Of a stretch of 64,000 nt of DNA, positions 1 through 8,447 are shown one piece after another. Both the position numbers and the translations under genes were made by a program. The notes below the pieces were generated by a model. That model was not told the DNA's origin. It did not search any database and worked only from the letters and a program-made list of their open reading frames with translations. The stretch lies in contig NZ_QNVT01000028.1 in the NCBI RefSeq assembly GCF_003385515.1, positions 1 through 64,000 on the forward strand, given 5' to 3'. Numbering within the stretch: position 1 is the stretch's first letter; every line of letters starts with the position of its first letter. This DNA is from Chryseobacterium pennae (lineage in GTDB: Bacteria > Bacteroidota > Bacteroidia > Flavobacteriales > Weeksellaceae).

Positions 1-102
1 TAAATTCATTAAAAACTTCCCACAAGATGTTCAATTTCTGAACAAGCCCATGAACAGGCTTTCTTCTTACTTTTCAGTGACCTTTTTTCAACCTTTCTAT
101 CG

Positions 103-120
103 GGTCACTGAATAGGTCAC
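103..120 (+). repeat. GGTCAC direct-repeat pair, left copy
   Basis: Two GGTCAC hexamers 12 bp apart (103-108 and 115-120) with one inverted copy nearby at 77-82. The same 18-bp pattern, with one mismatch, recurs at 617-634 in the same orientation. The two copies lie on either side of the tRNA-Asp array, so they may be recombinase arm-type sites of two related elements. On the minus strand both copies can also be read as Val-Thr-Tyr-Ser-Val-Thr followed by a stop, so a shared coding remnant is not excluded. Confidence 0.45.
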
Positions 121-161
121 TTTCAGCTTGTAGTTTTTTAGCTCCATTTGGAACAGGCACA

Positions 162-201
162 AAACAAAAAATGCTGTAAAACACCTATTTTACAGCATTT
201 T
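162..201 (-). terminator. Rho-independent terminator of the tRNA-Asp array
   Basis: A perfect 14-bp stem (168-181 paired with 188-201) with a 6-nt loop. On the minus strand it is followed by a T-rich tract (TTTTTTGTTTT). It lies 24 bp downstream of the last tRNA-Asp 3' end, as expected for the end of a co-transcribed tRNA operon. Confidence 0.8.
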
Positions 202-224
202 GTACTATTTTGATTTAATAGTTG

Positions 225-298
225 CGATCCGGACGGGACTCGAACCCGCGACCTCCGCCGTGACAGGGCGGCATTCTAACCAGCTGAACTACCGGATC
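225..298 (-). tRNA. tRNA-Asp (GTC), copy 1
   Basis: A 74-nt cloverleaf on the minus strand. The acceptor stem GATCCGG pairs with CCGGATC, the discriminator base is G, the anticodon is GTC in a CTGTCAC loop, and the T arm contains GGTTCGAGTCC. CCA is not encoded. It is the last of three tandem copies with a period of exactly 107 bp and sits directly before a strong terminator. Confidence 0.97.
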
Positions 299-331
299 AA
301 TTTTTTTTAAAGTAAATTGAGAAAACTTCTG

Positions 332-405
332 CGATCCGGACGGGACTCGAACCCGCGACCTCCGCCGTGACAGGGCGGCATTCTAACCAGCTGAACTACC
401 GGATC
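332..405 (-). tRNA. tRNA-Asp (GTC), copy 2
   Basis: Identical in sequence to the copy at 225-298. The 33-bp AT-rich spacers between copies carry no convincing promoter, so the three genes are probably one transcript. Confidence 0.97.
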
Positions 406-438
406 AATTTTTTTAAAAAGAAATTGAGAAAACTTCTG

Positions 439-512
439 CGATCCGGACGGGACTCGAACCCGCGACCTCCGCCGTGACAGGGCGGCATTCTAACCAGCTG
501 AACTACCGGATC
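439..512 (-). tRNA. tRNA-Asp (GTC), copy 3
   Basis: Identical to the other two copies and the first of the three in the direction of transcription. Immediately upstream (541-559) lies a fragment of a fourth copy at nearly the same 107-bp spacing, so the original array probably had four genes and the first was used as an integration target. Confidence 0.97.
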
Positions 513-540
513 ATTTTTTTAAAAGTAATGAAAAAACTTT

Positions 541-559
541 TTGCGATCCGGACGGGACT
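541..559 (-). other. Truncated tRNA-Asp 3' end, probable element attachment site
   Basis: The sequence from 541 to 559 matches the last 16 nt of tRNA-Asp plus three adjacent bases and then diverges abruptly. Tyrosine recombinases of ICEs commonly use the 3' end of a tRNA gene as att core and leave such a short direct repeat at the distal end. By polarity the element would extend to the right from here, with an intact tRNA-Asp at its far end. No second copy was found in the window, so that partner is not seen. Confidence 0.75.
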
Positions 560-616
560 TGTACTTTTTCAAGAAAAGCCCTATCCATAAGCTTTATACT
601 GTTCTCTTATTTTTTA

Positions 617-634
617 GGTCACCGAATAGGTCAC
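617..634 (+). repeat. GGTCAC direct-repeat pair, right copy
   Basis: GGTCAC at 617-622 and 629-634, one mismatch from the copy at 103-120. It lies 58 bp inside the putative att fragment. See the left copy for the two interpretations (integrase arm sites or coding remnant). Confidence 0.45.
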
Positions 635-674
635 TATTTTAAATAAGTTTGAGAGCGTCTGTTTTTAACTGGTG

Positions 675-705
675 CAAATATATGTCTTTTTTTAGCTTTT
701 GCAAA
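675..705 (-). promoter_or_regulatory. Bacteroidetes-type promoter facing the tRNA array
   Basis: On the minus strand a TTTG -33 box (702-705) is followed by a 19-bp spacer and a TATATTTG -7 box (675-682), an almost ideal Bacteroidetes housekeeping promoter. The predicted start is near 667 and transcription would run leftwards through the att fragment into the three tRNA-Asp genes. No protein gene starts downstream of it in that direction. Confidence 0.65.
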
Positions 706-997
706 AAAAAAGACTCCTTTTAGCGACAAATTTTTATTAAAACACAGACTATCAAAGACAAAAATCACTCTCTATATTTTTTATTTTTAAAAATTAAAAG
801 TAATATTGATCAATAAACGAGCACATTTGTAATATTTTGTGATAAAAAACATATCATTTTTACTTGATATTACTAACAATTTCGCTCATCCACGACCTAT
901 TTCTGAACAAATATCTATCTATGATAGATATTTAATCAAAAACTTCCAAAATAAAATTTATTAGTCAATACACCTTTTTCACCATTTATAGACATTC
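706..997. other. Non-coding AT-rich stretch with an inverted repeat
   Basis: No supported gene was found here. The only clear structure is a perfect 11-bp inverted repeat (909-919 and 923-933, loop TAT). It lies downstream of the leftward nuclease gene that ends at 998 and may stop its transcript, although no long T tract follows. Confidence 0.4.
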
Positions 998-2644
998 TTA
1001 AATTTGTCTTTCAATATTGTCAAAATAAGGATGTTGAATTGTATATACAGCACCAGTATCTTCTGACGTAATAACAAAATCTGGATAAGGGTTTTCGCTT
1101 TTTAAGAGCCTATCAAAATCGTGAATAGTATAACACTTGCTTTGGCTATTGTACATATATAAAGTTGGGGCATTAATAATAAAAATGCCTACAACTTCAA
1201 AATCATTTAAATCTACTTCGATTGGGTCATTGGCCCGTAATTTAAAATGGTTTTGAATAACAACAATATTATCCTTTACCCAGTCTACTTTTCTTTTCAA
1301 CTGTTTTTCGTACTTATCTTTAAAATTACTGTAATCTCTTTTCCAGTTATTGTAATCAAATCTGGATCGATTATGTTTGCATTCAGAAACATATATTTTC
1401 TTGTTATTCAAATCAAGAAAAAGAATATCAATGTCACCTATAGTATTATTGATATTAATAAATTGCTTCTTAACAGACTGGAAGCTTTCGATATCAACCT
1501 CATAAGGGTATTTTTTTGTTTTGATTAACTCGATTATAGGATTCTGCAATGTCTTATCATGGGTATTATCTACTTTCTCAATAAATTTTTTAAGATCATT
1601 ATTAACTTTCCATTCAGGCGGAAAAATCCCAAATGGAAAGCAATTTGTTGATAGCTGTGAAATACTTTCCAACCATTTATTAGCACCAATTATATGGTAC
1701 TGTTTGCCATCAATGGAATATTCTAAAATAGGTCGATACATATGTCTGTAAATATCTTGGTTTTTATAAAAGCACGCTTCAATACTTAAAGCATTTTTCT
1801 TTGTAATGGTCAAACCTTCATAGAAACTATCAAGAAATGTATGATCAACACCTGTATTAGCCTTAATCCTTTTAACAATTTCAGGAAAATGTGTAACACC
1901 TAATCGGTTCTCAGGTTTTTGTAAATTTTCTGCAACAAAGTAACATAGATCATCATATTTAATAGAATACTTATCTTCAACTAAAAGTTTAAAATCATGA
2001 ATGCAATCCGAGAGAGCAACTTCTGAATTATGATTGTTTAAATCATTGAAAATATACGAAAAGAATAATGGGTAAGGCTGATAGGTTAGAAAAGCAATTT
2101 CTTTTTCTTTCCTTTCATATTTAACACCTATTGCTTTTGGAAATAATTGAACTCTTGCTAAATATTCGCTGGAAATAAATGCCCACTCACCAATATAAAT
2201 TAATTCTTCAAGAAACGTGCAATAATCTAGCATATTATCCTGCATTTCTTTAAAAAAAATAGGAGCACTTTTAAGGTTATATTTTGTAGACTGTTCAAGT
2301 ATAATCTTTAAAATTCGGCGTGATCCCGCAAATTTTTCTTCATTAATACTTAGCCGATACCCTTCAATTTGTTTTTGATGCAGCTCAATTGAATCTTCAT
2401 GTAGATTATGACAAAATAAGTAAAATGAAAATCTTTTTTCACTTTGAATCTTGTCCTCCAGTTTTTTACAGAAAAATGTAAAGCTGAATTTAAGAATTTC
2501 ACCTACAGTTTTAGGGTCAGTAATTTCAACTTCTGTTTGAAAAAATTTCTCTTTTAAAAGCTCAGAGAGTTCAGGCCAGTAAATATCCTTGTATTTATCA
2601 TCTGAAATAACAATCCTTTTACCTTCAATATTGTATCCTGGCAT
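998..2644 (-). CDS. PD-(D/E)XK nuclease-domain protein of a defence cluster
   Basis: A 548-residue protein with no signal peptide or membrane segment. The first 370 residues are not recognisable. The C-terminal part carries a plausible PD-(D/E)XK core: GDIDILF around residue 402 followed by VSECKH around residue 421, with a hydrophobic strand between them, the usual D...ExK layout of restriction-like nucleases. It is the last gene of a leftward cluster (12458 to 998) and the one nearest the att fragment. It probably cuts nucleic acid as the effector of an abortive or restriction-type defence, but this is inferred from the motif and context only. Confidence 0.7.
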   Translation of the reverse strand: MPGYNIEGKRIVISDDKYKDIYWPELSELLKEKFFQTEVEITDPKTVGEILKFSFTFFCKKLEDKIQSEKRFSFYLFCHNLHEDSIELHQKQIEGYRLSINEEKFAGSRRILKIILEQSTKYNLKSAPIFFKEMQDNMLDYCTFLEELIYIGEWAFISSEYLARVQLFPKAIGVKYERKEKEIAFLTYQPYPLFFSYIFNDLNNHNSEVALSDCIHDFKLLVEDKYSIKYDDLCYFVAENLQKPENRLGVTHFPEIVKRIKANTGVDHTFLDSFYEGLTITKKNALSIEACFYKNQDIYRHMYRPILEYSIDGKQYHIIGANKWLESISQLSTNCFPFGIFPPEWKVNNDLKKFIEKVDNTHDKTLQNPIIELIKTKKYPYEVDIESFQSVKKQFININNTIGDIDILFLDLNNKKIYVSECKHNRSRFDYNNWKRDYSNFKDKYEKQLKRKVDWVKDNIVVIQNHFKLRANDPIEVDLNDFEVVGIFIINAPTLYMYNSQSKCYTIHDFDRLLKSENPYPDFVITSEDTGAVYTIQHPYFDNIERQI

Positions 2645-2776
2645 TTTTAAGTTTTATAGTTATTAGTAGATATAAAATTAAAAAAAATAGACTTGCATAT
2701 GATTAGAAATCAAAATAAATTATACTGATTGCTAAATTTATTTTTTTTTGCTTTTTTAAGAATACAGATTCTGTAA

Positions 2777-3883
2777 TTATGTATAAATCTTGTCATACAA
2801 ATCATCAATTTTGAAATTAAGATTTCTAACCTCCTTATTGTTCAATATCTTATTAATCCCCAATATGATTAATTGAGAAACAATCACTTTCATCTCCCAG
2901 TAAAGATCTTGTGAAAGCACATCTTTGCCATTAAGCTTTATATATTCATATCCTCTGTAGTGAGATCCTCCATGCGCTATTTCATTTCTAATTTTAAAAA
3001 CAGCATCTAAAATTCCTTTCATTTTTTTAGCATCGTTCTTATTTTGTGTCAAATGAATTATACAAAACAATTTCATAAAATCAGTTGATGCATTTTTTTC
3101 AAATAATCCCTCCATTGCATAAACCAAATCTAAGAGTTTATCCATATCCTCGACATGAGATTCAACGCTTATTAAATATCTTTTTAAAGACCATAAATTA
3201 CAATCCCATACTTTAGCAATTCCCGATAAATTGTCTTTCAGATTTATTATTCGTGATTTAGTAATTAAAACATGATGCATGAAAACATCTGTTTTCAGAT
3301 CTTCGTAAAAGTTTCTCTTCTTAGACTTGAAGTGAATAATGCCACCATCAAAAACGCTATTCAATCCCATCACGGAAGTTGTTGGAAAAGTTAAATGCAA
3401 TGCAGATAAAAATAGAAATGAAATCTCTTTCTGTAGTGCCTTATATTGATTATAACTCTGAATAAAATCATAAGGTATTGAATTCAGATTTTTAATTTGA
3501 TCTCTGGAAGGTATTAATGTTTTTCGGGTTAATTGAGTTTCTATTATAACTACTCCTGTTGAATAATGCCAGTTCTTATAATTATTATCAACATTAAAAT
3601 ATGAATAAATCATTCCTAGATTATTAAAAACATAACTTTGGACACGATTTGTTTCTACAAAACCACTCCTAAATTTTGGCAGAATTTTAATCAAAACTTT
3701 TTCGACTTCATCAGAAACAAAAGTTTTCAGACCATAGTTAAACCCATATTCTACTTTTTTTTCAGAGATATTTAATGTTAGAATATGTTTAATATCGTCC
3801 GTAATATCCAGGATTATTTCATCATCCGAACTATCATCTGTATCGAAGTAACATGGAACAATCCATTGTAATTTTGTACTCAT
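2777..3883 (-). CDS. ApeA-like HEPN-domain protein
   Basis: 368 residues, cytoplasmic. The C-terminal third looks like an all-alpha HEPN fold of the ApeA type: a helix with MEGLF (about residue 256) and then KIRNEIAHGG (about residue 300), which contains the RxxxxH motif used by HEPN ribonucleases. The N-terminal 200 residues are predicted mixed alpha/beta and are unassigned. ApeA-class proteins are single-gene abortive-infection RNases, so RNA cleavage during phage infection is a reasonable expectation. It lies between the Lit-like peptidase gene and the PD-(D/E)XK gene, with short gaps on both sides (64 and 132 bp). Confidence 0.7.
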   Translation of the reverse strand: MSTKLQWIVPCYFDTDDSSDDEIILDITDDIKHILTLNISEKKVEYGFNYGLKTFVSDEVEKVLIKILPKFRSGFVETNRVQSYVFNNLGMIYSYFNVDNNYKNWHYSTGVVIIETQLTRKTLIPSRDQIKNLNSIPYDFIQSYNQYKALQKEISFLFLSALHLTFPTTSVMGLNSVFDGGIIHFKSKKRNFYEDLKTDVFMHHVLITKSRIINLKDNLSGIAKVWDCNLWSLKRYLISVESHVEDMDKLLDLVYAMEGLFEKNASTDFMKLFCIIHLTQNKNDAKKMKGILDAVFKIRNEIAHGGSHYRGYEYIKLNGKDVLSQDLYWEMKVIVSQLIILGINKILNNKEVRNLNFKIDDLYDKIYT

Positions 3884-3947
3884 ATCACAAAATGGTATTT
3901 GAATAATTTAAGAGCTGCTAATGTATTGTATAATTCTAACCATCAGT

Positions 3948-4895
3948 TTAGCTCCATTTATTGATTTGTTTACCTTGTTCTAAAAGCTCGTAGTATAATT
4001 CTTTAAAATTATTATAATGCGTGCTTGTTACAAAGTTGTGAGAAAACTGCTTATCCCACAATTTTAAAAATAAAACCAAAAATGCCCATATAGGACTATC
4101 TTCAGATGGCTTAATTAAATCTAAAGCATTTTCAATTCTAACATCAACATCAGGATGATCACTTCCACCCGATAAATCATGGCTTACGAAAAGCATTGAA
4201 GCCAAACCTACAACGATGGCTAAATGGCTTACAAATGGCTTTCTGCAATTTTCCAGGAGTAAAGATATTGCTCGCGAATCTGCTTCAATTTCTAACGCTT
4301 TGACACGATCACCTTTCAGATTATTTTCGCCTCTTGTTTTGATATGTTCTAATTCTGCGTGTGCTATTTCATGGAAAAGAATAAAGTTCATTGCTTCTAC
4401 ATACAGATCATTTGCTCTAAGAATATAAAAACCTTCATCTGTATTTTCATCAAAAATCTCCGGATTAGGAAAATATTCTGTATCCCACTTTGAATAAGCT
4501 CTTACTAATGATTTGGCATAATCAAATAATTCTTCTGTAAGTTCTATTAATTCTATATTTTGACTTTTGTGAGTAGAAATTTCTCTTTTAATTTGGTCAG
4601 GAATAGCCATTCCCTCCTCATAAAGAACAAACATTGAAAAGCTAATTATCCAAAGATAAGACAGATATGTTTCGTGAATATATATCATTCCATCCTTATC
4701 AACATACGGCGTCTGCTTGTTAATTAGAGGGAGAGGATACGATATATAATTTATATGTTCACTTAACTGCAAGTCTTTCTGCAACAGCTCTATAAACTCT
4801 TTACTTCTACTTAATAATCGGTCAGTTAAATTATGTTTAAGTACTCTTATTGGCTGTAAACCAGTATGATATTTACCTCTAACACTTTTCTTCAT
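3948..4895 (-). CDS. Lit-like (peptidase U49) zinc metallopeptidase
   Basis: 315 residues. The zinc-peptidase motif HEIAH is at about residue 175 in the context FHEIAHAELEH. A downstream EIEADSRA (about residue 203) supplies the third ligand and the typical ExxxD helix. This arrangement resembles the phage-exclusion peptidase family U49, whose E. coli member Lit cleaves EF-Tu when it senses a T4 peptide and so stops translation. An ImmA/IrrE-type regulator protease is an alternative, but no HTH partner is adjacent. The flanking genes encode HEPN-type and nuclease-type proteins, which supports a defence role. Confidence 0.72.
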   Translation of the reverse strand: MKKSVRGKYHTGLQPIRVLKHNLTDRLLSRSKEFIELLQKDLQLSEHINYISYPLPLINKQTPYVDKDGMIYIHETYLSYLWIISFSMFVLYEEGMAIPDQIKREISTHKSQNIELIELTEELFDYAKSLVRAYSKWDTEYFPNPEIFDENTDEGFYILRANDLYVEAMNFILFHEIAHAELEHIKTRGENNLKGDRVKALEIEADSRAISLLLENCRKPFVSHLAIVVGLASMLFVSHDLSGGSDHPDVDVRIENALDLIKPSEDSPIWAFLVLFLKLWDKQFSHNFVTSTHYNNFKELYYELLEQGKQINKWS

Positions 4896-5030
4896 GGTAT
4901 TTAATTTTCTAAAAAATAATTCTATAATCTTCTATTTTCTCTATGGTAATTTTAATTTCCACCTTGGTTATAATTTTTTCTCGGAGATAAGCGTATTTAG
5001 TTTTAGTTTCCATTTAAATATAGTTCACTT

Positions 5031-6227
5031 CTATTTTTCATTCAGCAGGAACTTTTCTGCGAACACATCCATCTTAGATTCTTGCGCTTTAATTTGATTC
5101 TTTACAAAATCTATTCTTTCATTATCTAAGGTTGAAGTTTCATCAAGCAAAGATTTTTGGAGATCCTTATAATCTTCAAAACAGATCAATAATTCTAAAT
5201 GAATACTTTTCTTATGAATAGGTGCCGTTATTGATTTTAATTTGATAATTGTATCATCCAAAGATGAGATGAGAGAAGATAGATTATCTTTAATCTTAAA
5301 AAGCTTTTGTACCTCCTCAGATTCGGCATCAATTTCCTTCTTATGATATATAGGTTTATATTTCCACTCCTTCATTATTTTTTTTATTTTACTTCTCCAG
5401 TTCTCAGTTAGAAAAACAGATTGAAATGATTTTAGATCAAGCAGAACAACAGACAGTAAATCTTGGTGAAGATATTTTAGATTTTCCAAATCTAGATGTG
5501 AAACGGGTCTATTATGAGCTTCTTCCCTTCTTAATTTATTTAAACTGTCCATCGAACTTTCAAATTGAACAGGGCTTTGGAAATAGTTTGCGAATAGATT
5601 AAAGTTAGATAAGATGATTTCTTTCACTTGTAATGTAAATGTGTAAGCAATCAGAACATTACCATCATTACAATCTACTCCAAAATTGTTAAAATAGATT
5701 TTCTTAACATCTCTTTTTATTTTATTGCCTATTTCATTATCCCACCACTCATCACCAAATTTATCTTTGAACTTTAATTTTACAATTTCTCTCAATCCAT
5801 TCTCAATTTCAGAAATTATCTGTTTAGCTTGAGCAAGGCGATAATCTTCTGAATTTTCCTGAAAAAAAGTTGATGTAAGCCATTCAATGGATCTTCCGGT
5901 TCCAATAAATTCTGCTGTAGCTTTAGTCGATAAAGCATATAAAATTTCATTATCGTCCTGATCAAAGGCCCGGACTGCATAATTCTTCAGATCAACATTA
6001 TCATACTGATTGTTTCTGAAGATACCATTAAAGCAACCCATAATTGCAGTCATTTCTAATTTTATATCATATGAATTTCTTGCAACAGCATAAAAGTCGC
6101 AGCAAAGGGTATCTTCGTTAAGAAGGTAAACATCTTTGACATTTATTTCTTTACAACTCTTATCCAAAATATGGATTATCTTCAGTGAGCCACTTACTAC
6201 ATTTGTTAAATTCTCAATTGTTATCAT
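5031..6227 (-). CDS. Swt1-type HEPN-like protein
   Basis: 398 residues with no membrane segment. The central region contains LRREEAHNRP at about residue 235, an RxxxxH motif followed by N-R-P as in Swt1-family HEPN domains. The C-terminal 130 residues are predicted long helices with a coiled-coil character. The N-terminal 110 residues are beta-rich and unassigned. It is in the same orientation as its neighbours, 98 bp from the upstream gene and 135 bp from the Lit-like gene. The HEPN call rests on the motif and its helical context and is moderate. Confidence 0.6.
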   Translation of the reverse strand: MITIENLTNVVSGSLKIIHILDKSCKEINVKDVYLLNEDTLCCDFYAVARNSYDIKLEMTAIMGCFNGIFRNNQYDNVDLKNYAVRAFDQDDNEILYALSTKATAEFIGTGRSIEWLTSTFFQENSEDYRLAQAKQIISEIENGLREIVKLKFKDKFGDEWWDNEIGNKIKRDVKKIYFNNFGVDCNDGNVLIAYTFTLQVKEIILSNFNLFANYFQSPVQFESSMDSLNKLRREEAHNRPVSHLDLENLKYLHQDLLSVVLLDLKSFQSVFLTENWRSKIKKIMKEWKYKPIYHKKEIDAESEEVQKLFKIKDNLSSLISSLDDTIIKLKSITAPIHKKSIHLELLICFEDYKDLQKSLLDETSTLDNERIDFVKNQIKAQESKMDVFAEKFLLNEK

Positions 6228-6325
6228 TACTACAGTTTCAAAAATTATTTTAAATAAATGTTCAATAATGTCTTGTGCTATAAAGATTAATCAAATTACA
6301 ACACAGATAAAAAGCTTTAAAATTC

Positions 6326-7063
6326 CTATTTCTTACTAAATTGTTCTAAAACTTTGTATTGTAAATGATTCAGGATATCAAGAACATAAGCGAGATGGTT
6401 TTCAGCATTCATTGTTGCAAAATGTATCACTTGCATTGATTGGTAGGAAGGCATTTTTAATTTTCTTTCAAAATCAGGGGCATGTTGTCCTAAAGGAATA
6501 CTTATCAGTTTTTCTTCTCCGCCTAATATATTCGCTGGCGTAAAATGGGAAAATCCATCTCTGAATTTTAGCTTATATTTAGTTAATTCACTTGCTTCCT
6601 CTTCACTAAGTATTTTATATTTTTTACATTTCTGAATATTTTTGTCCATACTTCTCCCAGCGTACATCTTATCAGCCTGAATATATTTTTTTATTATTTC
6701 TTCATCACCATAATCTGCAACAGTACCAACCTCAAATTGTATTAAAGCAAGCTTTAGTGCTCTTTCAAGAAGTAGATTTGTATTAGTAATACTGGGGATA
6801 TAAGCATTAATAATCAAACAATGGACAGAATCCTTAATATGCTGTTCCAGATCCCTGAACAAAAACAAATTATGTCCATACAAATACTTTTTATACTGAT
6901 CATATCTAGCTTCTAGGCCATTATTAAAAATCTCTTTAAGATCGTTTTTGTTAGCAGTGTCAATAATTTCTGATAACTTCTCAAATTCCTTATCGTCACT
7001 TTCAAAGGAATTCAAAGCACCATTCTTATATTTCCACTTTTCGATTTTTTTAGCTTTATCCAT
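6326..7063 (-). CDS. Small all-alpha protein with HEPN-like RxxxxH motif
   Basis: 245 residues, predicted mostly helical. It carries KFRDGFSHF at about residue 170, an RxxxxH motif in a helix as in HEPN proteins, and a conserved-looking HNLFLFRDLEQHIKDSVH segment near residue 65. The stop codon lies 98 bp before the next gene. The start is only 9 bp after the stop of the zinc-ribbon HEPN gene at 7073, which indicates co-transcription and probably a joint function. No family is recognised with confidence. Confidence 0.55.
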   Translation of the reverse strand: MDKAKKIEKWKYKNGALNSFESDDKEFEKLSEIIDTANKNDLKEIFNNGLEARYDQYKKYLYGHNLFLFRDLEQHIKDSVHCLIINAYIPSITNTNLLLERALKLALIQFEVGTVADYGDEEIIKKYIQADKMYAGRSMDKNIQKCKKYKILSEEEASELTKYKLKFRDGFSHFTPANILGGEEKLISIPLGQHAPDFERKLKMPSYQSMQVIHFATMNAENHLAYVLDILNHLQYKVLEQFSKK

Positions 7064-7072
7064 ATTAATATT

Positions 7073-8005
7073 TTAACATTTACAAATTTTCTCTACAAAA
7101 TCTGGCTGACCATAAAAGGTAAATCTAATTTCACAGTCAGGACATTCGTACACGTTCATCTTATCACCACAGTTCATACAGACTCCATTTATACTATGTT
7201 CATTACCTTCCTCATGAATGTTTAATGTATCGTAAACGATTGCTCTTTTAGCTTCACAAGCTTCGCAGTCAATGTAACCTGCTGAATATAGAAGATTTAA
7301 ATTACAACAGTAACATATTTCATTATTTGGAGAAAATGTCTTTTTGCAGCAATTTATGCATTCGTAAGCTAAACCGGAATATTCAACTGCCATTCTATGC
7401 ATTTCATCAACATAAGGTTGAAATGAGATCAACTTGTTAAAATCTTTTCCATCCAAATGCTCCTGATAAAATTCTGAGGGACTTTCAAATTCAAAACTGA
7501 TATCTGTCAGTAAAGGCATCAATAAATGCGTTACAGCAAAGATTAATTCTTTTTTGAGATTAATTATTTCGTCTTCGGACAAAAACAAATTTAAATGTAT
7601 GAGCTTATTTCTATACAATTGAAATTTAGTAAGGTGATCAAAATGGAGATTAGTGAAAAAAACCAAATCGTTATTGTCTTTTAAAATATTTTTGAGCTCT
7701 TCATATGTCTTAGTCTTTAAATGATTTTCTTTAAACTTTTCAAAAAGGATTTCGCTAGAAAAAGTCTCGCTACTTTTTAAAATAGCATTAATATCAACTT
7801 CTTTTATTAAGTAAGCCTTTAGTGATAATTCTATTGATGTCTGGATATAAAGACAGGATATAATTGCTGTTTCCGGATCAAAAATTTCTTTATCATTCTG
7901 TATAATTTCTTTAATTCCACGTTTTAAAAATAGAACTGCGTTCTTGTAAATTGTTGAATAGATTTCCTGTAAATATATATCCATTTGCGAGTATTTTTTA
8001 AGCAT
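7073..8005 (-). CDS. HEPN-like protein with C-terminal zinc ribbons
   Basis: 310 residues. The N-terminal 170 residues are helical and carry LYRNKLIHL at about residue 133, a HEPN RxxxxH motif. The C-terminal 110 residues hold several CxxC or CxC pairs (CINC, CYCC, CEAC, CMNC, CPDC), enough for two or three zinc ribbons that could bind RNA or protein. It is translationally close to the downstream 245-residue protein (9-bp gap). This HEPN plus zinc-ribbon architecture occurs in hypothetical proteins of mobile elements. Its action is inferred, not shown. Confidence 0.62.
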   Translation of the reverse strand: MLKKYSQMDIYLQEIYSTIYKNAVLFLKRGIKEIIQNDKEIFDPETAIISCLYIQTSIELSLKAYLIKEVDINAILKSSETFSSEILFEKFKENHLKTKTYEELKNILKDNNDLVFFTNLHFDHLTKFQLYRNKLIHLNLFLSEDEIINLKKELIFAVTHLLMPLLTDISFEFESPSEFYQEHLDGKDFNKLISFQPYVDEMHRMAVEYSGLAYECINCCKKTFSPNNEICYCCNLNLLYSAGYIDCEACEAKRAIVYDTLNIHEEGNEHSINGVCMNCGDKMNVYECPDCEIRFTFYGQPDFVEKICKC

Positions 8006-8100
8006 TAATTGTTAATATTCTTATTTTCATAATACAAAACAAACAACTTATTGCGCATTCTTTTTGCGTAGTTTAAATAACTGTAAAAAGTCATACTTGA

Positions 8101-8241
8101 ATAAGCGAAAAAGAACAGGAAGAATTGAAGATTATATATGTTGGCATGACAAGACCAAGGAAGATACTCCAATTAGCTGTCCCCACAGATGATGTTGACC
8201 TCTGGACCTCCAAATTCAATGTTTTAAAACCTATGATTTAA
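8101..8241 (+). pseudogene. C-terminal remnant of a UvrD/RecB-type helicase
   Basis: A 46-codon open stretch on the plus strand with no start codon, closed upstream by TGA at 8098-8100. Its translation includes KIIYVGMTRPRKILQLAV, which matches the end of the UvrD/RecB/GajB helicase domain (motif VI region, YVAxTRAxxxL), and it ends with a natural stop at 8239-8241. It is on the opposite strand to all neighbouring genes, in the 442-bp gap between the NACHT gene and the HEPN genes. It is best read as a leftover of a deleted or replaced helicase gene, possibly of a Gabija-like system. The rest of the gap (8242-8447) shows nothing recognisable. Confidence 0.65.
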
Positions 8242-8447
8242 GCTATTAGTTAGTATTTAGTTCTTTTCATTAATTCTTGCTTTCAGTTAAGTTGTTGTTC
8301 GTTTTTTCTTGAAATATTTATTCAATCGAAAAACAAAATCAATTTAAAATTCCTCAAAGTAAAATCATCAATACAGGCTACATATAAATCAATAATAATA
8401 TATTTTACAGATAGTTACATTTTAATTCTAAAATATTTTTGAAAAAA

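Noticed and set aside
103..634. Coding remnant ending Val-Thr-Tyr-Ser-Val-Thr at both GGTCAC sites
   Set aside because: The minus-strand frames are closed by stops within about 30 codons and no longer similarity is seen, so coding is not favoured, though not fully excluded.
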